Program-made: the position numbers and the translations under genes
Shown: positions 61,954 through 64,000 of the stretch, piece after piece
How positions within the stretch are numbered: the stretch's first letter is position 1
How the letters are laid out: every line of letters begins with the position of its first letter
From: Pseudotamlana agarivorans
GTDB taxonomy: Bacteria > Bacteroidota > Bacteroidia > Flavobacteriales > Flavobacteriaceae
Assembly: GCF_018860245.1 (NCBI RefSeq)
Contig: NZ_JAHKPD010000008.1
Span: 315,821-379,820, forward strand
Direction of reading: 5' to 3'
DNA: 64,000 nt
The notes under the pieces: model-generated
What the model was told of the DNA's origin: nothing
Seen by the model: only the letters and a program-made list of their open reading frames with translations
Database searches by the model: none

Positions 61954-62418
61954 ATGAAAAAACAAAAAAGAATATTATTGAATTTGAATGCGCTTTTGAT
62001 TGTAAATCAAGAGGTCGAGAGAATATATTTGGAACTTGAAGGTAAGGTGTTGGATGAAGATTTAAAATATTTTTTTAAAGCTAATAGTGTTAAACGAAAA
62101 GAGTTTGTTGAAGCTTTAAAAGTTGAGATTTTGAAACTTGGAGGATCCTTTGATAATGAAGAGGTTCAAGCTTCCTCGTCTGAACTTTCTAAATTTTGGA
62201 TGAAAGTTAGAAACGTTGTTTTGCTAAATGATAGTGAAGAAAAAATCATTAAGGAAGTAAGTGAGATGCAGAGTTTGGCAATAAATAGGTATAACGAATT
62301 ATTAAGAATGTTAGGTTTGCCACTTTCTGTTTGTAAACTATTAATTAAACAACGTGATATTATTCAAGATGCGAAAGATGCTATCGTAAGGGAGGAAATA
62401 TATGCTTTTGCGCAATAG
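61954..62418 (+). CDS. DUF2383/PA2169-like four-helix-bundle protein
   Basis: A 154-residue all-helical cytoplasmic protein. The first two helices (LNALLIVNQEVERIYLELEGKV, KYFFKANSVKRKEFVEALKVEI) and LGGSF spacing match the DUF2383 bundle, which is ferritin-like in outline. The metal ligands of true ferritins are not evident, so iron storage should not be assumed. Such genes are often stress-linked in Bacteroidota. It has its own promoter with a 5' hairpin and ends beside a palindromic element. Confidence 0.7.
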   Translation: MKKQKRILLNLNALLIVNQEVERIYLELEGKVLDEDLKYFFKANSVKRKEFVEALKVEILKLGGSFDNEEVQASSSELSKFWMKVRNVVLLNDSEEKIIKEVSEMQSLAINRYNELLRMLGLPLSVCKLLIKQRDIIQDAKDAIVREEIYAFAQ

Positions 62419-62434
62419 GTAAGTTTTTCTTATT

Positions 62435-62579
62435 AAAAAAAAAGAGGCTGTACAAAAAGTATTAAAGTACGTCATTCTGAATTCATTTCAGAATCGCATC
62501 ATATTGATAACCAATCATTATGAGGGCCTGAAATGAATTCAGGTTGACGAAAACTTTACTTTTTAGACAGCTTTTTTTT
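62435..62579. repeat. MITE-like long palindrome, ~145 bp
   Basis: The left arm reads AAAAAAAAGAGGCTGTACAA and on to CGTCATTCTGAATTCATTTCAG (to 62491). The right arm, reversed, reads AAAAAAAAGCTGTCTAAAAAG and on to CGTCAACCTGAATTCATTTCAG (62528-62579). The arms pair over most of ~52 bases around a 36-base centre. It fills the space between the convergent DUF2383-like and rimM genes and has no coding content. I recall GAGGCTGTC-type termini from other flavobacterial intergenic repeats. Confidence 0.7.
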
Positions 62580-62600
62580 GGACTAGTTATATGCCAAAAT

Positions 62601-63128
62601 CTATTCTAAGTATAAGTCTATTAGCCCTTCAGGCGTGTTTACTAGAATCGTTTTCTTACTGCGATCTACATTGATAATAAACTCATCATTCATTGGGATT
62701 AAAATCTCTAAACCGTCACGGTCAATTTCAAAAAGAGCCTGTGCTGTAGAATCATTTATGGCTTTAATCGTTCCTACTGTTCCAAAATTGACATCCTCAA
62801 TGGTGAAACCAATAACCTCATGAAAATAGAACTTATTACCTTCAAGCTTAGGAAGCGTTTCTAGAGGTAAGTATAGGTCACTTTTCATGATGGCATCTGC
62901 ATCGGCTTCGGTATCTACTTCTTCGAATTTGATACGAAGGAGTTCCGATTTATGCAGTTGTGAGCTTTCAATAAAAAAAGGAATCAGGTTGTTTCTTAAA
63001 TCTATAAATATAGCGTCTAAGTTTTCGTAAATATCAGGTTCGTCGGTGTCAAGTTTAGCTAAAACTTCACCTTTAAAGCTGTATTTTTTTATGATTTTAC
63101 CTAGATAGAAGCAGTCTTCTTTTTTCAT
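62601..63128 (-). CDS. rimM: Ribosome maturation factor RimM
   Basis: Assists 30S head assembly by binding S19. The 175 residues are typical. The N-terminal RimM barrel (~6-95) starts CFYLGKIIKKYSFKGEVLAKLDTDEPD, with KSDLYLPLETLP near its end. The C-terminal PRC barrel (~98-170) contains YFHEVIGFTIEDVNFGTVGTI and ILIPMNDEFIINVD. It follows rpsP as usual, but 170 bases with a terminator, a second hairpin and REP-like repeats lie between them. Confidence 0.95.
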   Translation of the reverse strand: MKKEDCFYLGKIIKKYSFKGEVLAKLDTDEPDIYENLDAIFIDLRNNLIPFFIESSQLHKSELLRIKFEEVDTEADADAIMKSDLYLPLETLPKLEGNKFYFHEVIGFTIEDVNFGTVGTIKAINDSTAQALFEIDRDGLEILIPMNDEFIINVDRSKKTILVNTPEGLIDLYLE

Positions 63129-63147
63129 AAGAAATATGTTTTACATG

Positions 63148-63209
63148 CCCACGAAGGTGGGAATCTTTTTAAGATAAGTTAAACAATTAGAGATTCCCGC
63201 CTTCGCGGG
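63148..63209. repeat. REP-like inverted pair between rpsP and rimM
   Basis: CCCACGAAGGTGGGAATCT (63148-63166) and AGATTCCCGCCTTCGCGGG (63191-63209) are reverse complements except two G/A-type differences. Each copy is itself a small hairpin (CCCAC-GAAG-GTGGG and CCCGC-CTTC-GCGGG). A 24-base spacer separates them. Confidence 0.65.
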
Positions 63210-63212
63210 AAT

Positions 63213-63247
63213 TATTTAATAGAACTTCGAAAAAGTTCTATTAAATA
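63213..63247. other. perfect 15-bp hairpin downstream of rpsP
   Basis: TATTTAATAGAACTT (63213-63227) pairs with AAGTTCTATTAAATA (63233-63247) around a 5-base loop. It lies between the rpsP terminator and the REP-like pair, and could be a second terminator element or an RNA-processing site. Confidence 0.5.
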
Positions 63248-63275
63248 AAAAACTCCGATATTTCTATCGGAGTTT
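63245..63275 (-). terminator. rpsP intrinsic terminator
   Basis: AAACTCCGATA (63250-63260) pairs with TATCGGAGTTT (63265-63275) around TTTC, followed on the minus strand by a T run. It lies 23 bases after the rpsP stop. Confidence 0.85.
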
Positions 63276-63298
63276 AAAAGTATAAAAAATTTTGTTTT

Positions 63299-63814
63299 TT
63301 ATTCTTCTTCGTTAGATGCTTCTGCTTCAGCAGCAGGAGCTTCTTCAGCAACCTCTTCCTCTACTACAGGAGCAGCGGCAGCGATTCTTGCTTCATTAAC
63401 AGCTTTTTCAGCAGCTAATGCTTCAGCTTTTACTTTAGCTTGCGCTTCAGATAAACCATCAACTTTAGCTTGAACTTTTCCTGTTTTTTCTTCTAACCAA
63501 GCAGTAAATTTAGCTTCTGCTTGCTCTTCAGTTAAAGCACCTTTTCTAACACCACCAGCAAGGTGATTTTTTAGTAAAGCACCTTTTTCAGATAAAAGGT
63601 TTTTAGCTGTATCAGTTGGTTGTGCACCATTCTGTAGCCATTGTACAGCACCGTCAACGTCTAATTCAACTGTTGCAGGGTTTGTGTTTGGGTTGTAGAT
63701 ACCTAATTTCTCTAAGTATTTACCATCTCTTTTTGAACGTGCATCAGCTGCTACGATCCAGTAAAAAGGTTTCCCTTTTTTACCATGTCTTTGTAATCTA
63801 ATTTTTACAGGCAT
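63299..63814 (-). CDS. rpsP: 30S ribosomal protein S16, extended form
   Basis: The first ~80 residues are the S16 domain (MPVKIRLQRHGKKGKPFYWIV, GKYLEKLGIYNPN). The remaining ~90 are an Ala/Glu-rich helical tail (KAEALAAEKAVNEARIAAAAP) ending in acidic repeats. Such tails are normal for Bacteroidota; E. coli S16 is about 82 residues. A TATCTTTG box lies 48 bases upstream, and the leader holds ACTCGAGGTCGAGT, an exact self-complementary stretch. It should be the first gene of the rpsP-rimM unit. Confidence 0.96.
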   Translation of the reverse strand: MPVKIRLQRHGKKGKPFYWIVAADARSKRDGKYLEKLGIYNPNTNPATVELDVDGAVQWLQNGAQPTDTAKNLLSEKGALLKNHLAGGVRKGALTEEQAEAKFTAWLEEKTGKVQAKVDGLSEAQAKVKAEALAAEKAVNEARIAAAAPVVEEEVAEEAPAAEAEASNEEE

Positions 63815-63862
63815 AATAATTAATTATGTGAGGTACTCGACCTCGAGTTATTAATAAGGGCG

Positions 63863-63870
63863 CAAAGATA
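63863..63870 (-). promoter_or_regulatory. TAnnTTTG -7 box for rpsP
   Basis: The minus strand reads TATCTTTG, 48 bases before the rpsP ATG, with the ACTCGAGGTCGAGT hairpin in the leader. Confidence 0.5.
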
Positions 63871-63903
63871 CTATATTTTTTTAATTCTCAGTGTTTTAGA
63901 AAG

Positions 63904-64000
63904 CTAAAAAAGTAAGCAAACTGGCGTTGGTGTTTTATGTTCTTGTAAATAGGTGAGTTCACCGCTAGCTTGGTCAATCTTGAAAACTACCAAGTTATTG
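63904..64000 (-). CDS. Lactonase-family protein, C-terminal end (partial)
   Basis: Only the last 31 residues are in the window; the gene runs off the right edge. They read VVFKIDQASGELTYLQ, then EHKTPTPVCLLF, before the stop TAG at 63904-63906. This ending, a last propeller strand plus a PTPVC-type tail, is characteristic of YkgB/6-phosphogluconolactonase-like seven-bladed lactonase proteins. The assignment rests on this short tail only. It lies upstream of rpsP on the same strand, 34 bases from the rpsP promoter box. Confidence 0.6.
   Translation of the reverse strand, partial: NNLVVFKIDQASGELTYLQEHKTPTPVCLLF

Noticed and set aside
63299-63814. Fusion or frameshift in rpsP because of its length
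   Set aside because: The Ala/Glu-rich extension after the S16 domain is usual for Bacteroidota S16.
1-64000. Prophage, integron, CRISPR array or defence island
   Set aside because: No integrase, transposase, capsid, cas, restriction or toxin-antitoxin gene was seen, and no regularly spaced repeats were found.

Overview
The window looks like a chromosomal segment of a marine, polysaccharide-degrading member of the Flavobacteriaceae (Bacteroidota). The support is a SusC/SusD pair, a hybrid two-component system, VCBS/ASPIC and GH3 lipoproteins, a protease with a type IX secretion (T9SS) C-terminal domain, a PL7 alginate lyase, long Ala/Glu-tailed S16 and L25 proteins, low G+C, and repeated TAnnTTTG promoter boxes typical of Bacteroidota. 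No phage, integrase, transposase, CRISPR array or rRNA was seen.

Positions 1-24,800 are mostly housekeeping: pheS, gpsA, a membrane-anchored LuxR-type regulator, a yicC-gmk-nadD run, an rsmA-mgtE pair, a TPR protein, serS, an HTTM membrane protein overlapping ribF, a secreted metalloprotease, a prs-rplY-pth run and tRNA-Leu(CAA). Small unknown lipoproteins and secreted proteins lie between them.

Positions 24,800-45,800 form a polysaccharide/glycoside utilisation locus (PUL). A plus-strand operon encodes a GH3 lipoprotein, an SMP-30/gluconolactonase lipoprotein and a second GH3. A minus-strand block encodes a sugar MFS transporter, a hybrid sensor/AraC regulator (HTCS), SusC, SusD and a VCBS/ASPIC lipoprotein. 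The inferred flow is: SusCD imports an oligosaccharide, the GH3 enzymes release monosaccharide, the MFS protein carries it across the inner membrane, and HTCS senses an oligosaccharide in the periplasm. Two exact 10-base repeats spaced 21 bp apart lie just upstream of HTCS, and a candidate small RNA lies upstream of the GH3 operon. The glycan is not identified; two beta-glucosidase-type GH3 enzymes suggest a beta-glucoside or beta-glucan.

Positions 45,900-64,000 carry a 2-hydroxyacid dehydrogenase, small DUF1801, VOC, TM2 and DUF805 genes, an OlsF-like ornithine-lipid acyltransferase, a GNAT-aspartokinase pair, fructose-1,6-bisphosphatase, a stand-alone PL7 alginate lyase lipoprotein, a 1151-residue protein assigned here as a PPi-type PEP carboxykinase, glutaryl-CoA dehydrogenase, TrmN6, a DUF2383-like protein, rimM and rpsP. 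The C-terminal end of a lactonase-family protein runs off the right edge. The PPi-PEPCK and fbp close together suggest a gluconeogenic or anaplerotic theme. Intergenic spaces contain MITE-like or REP-like palindromes and many clear intrinsic terminators.
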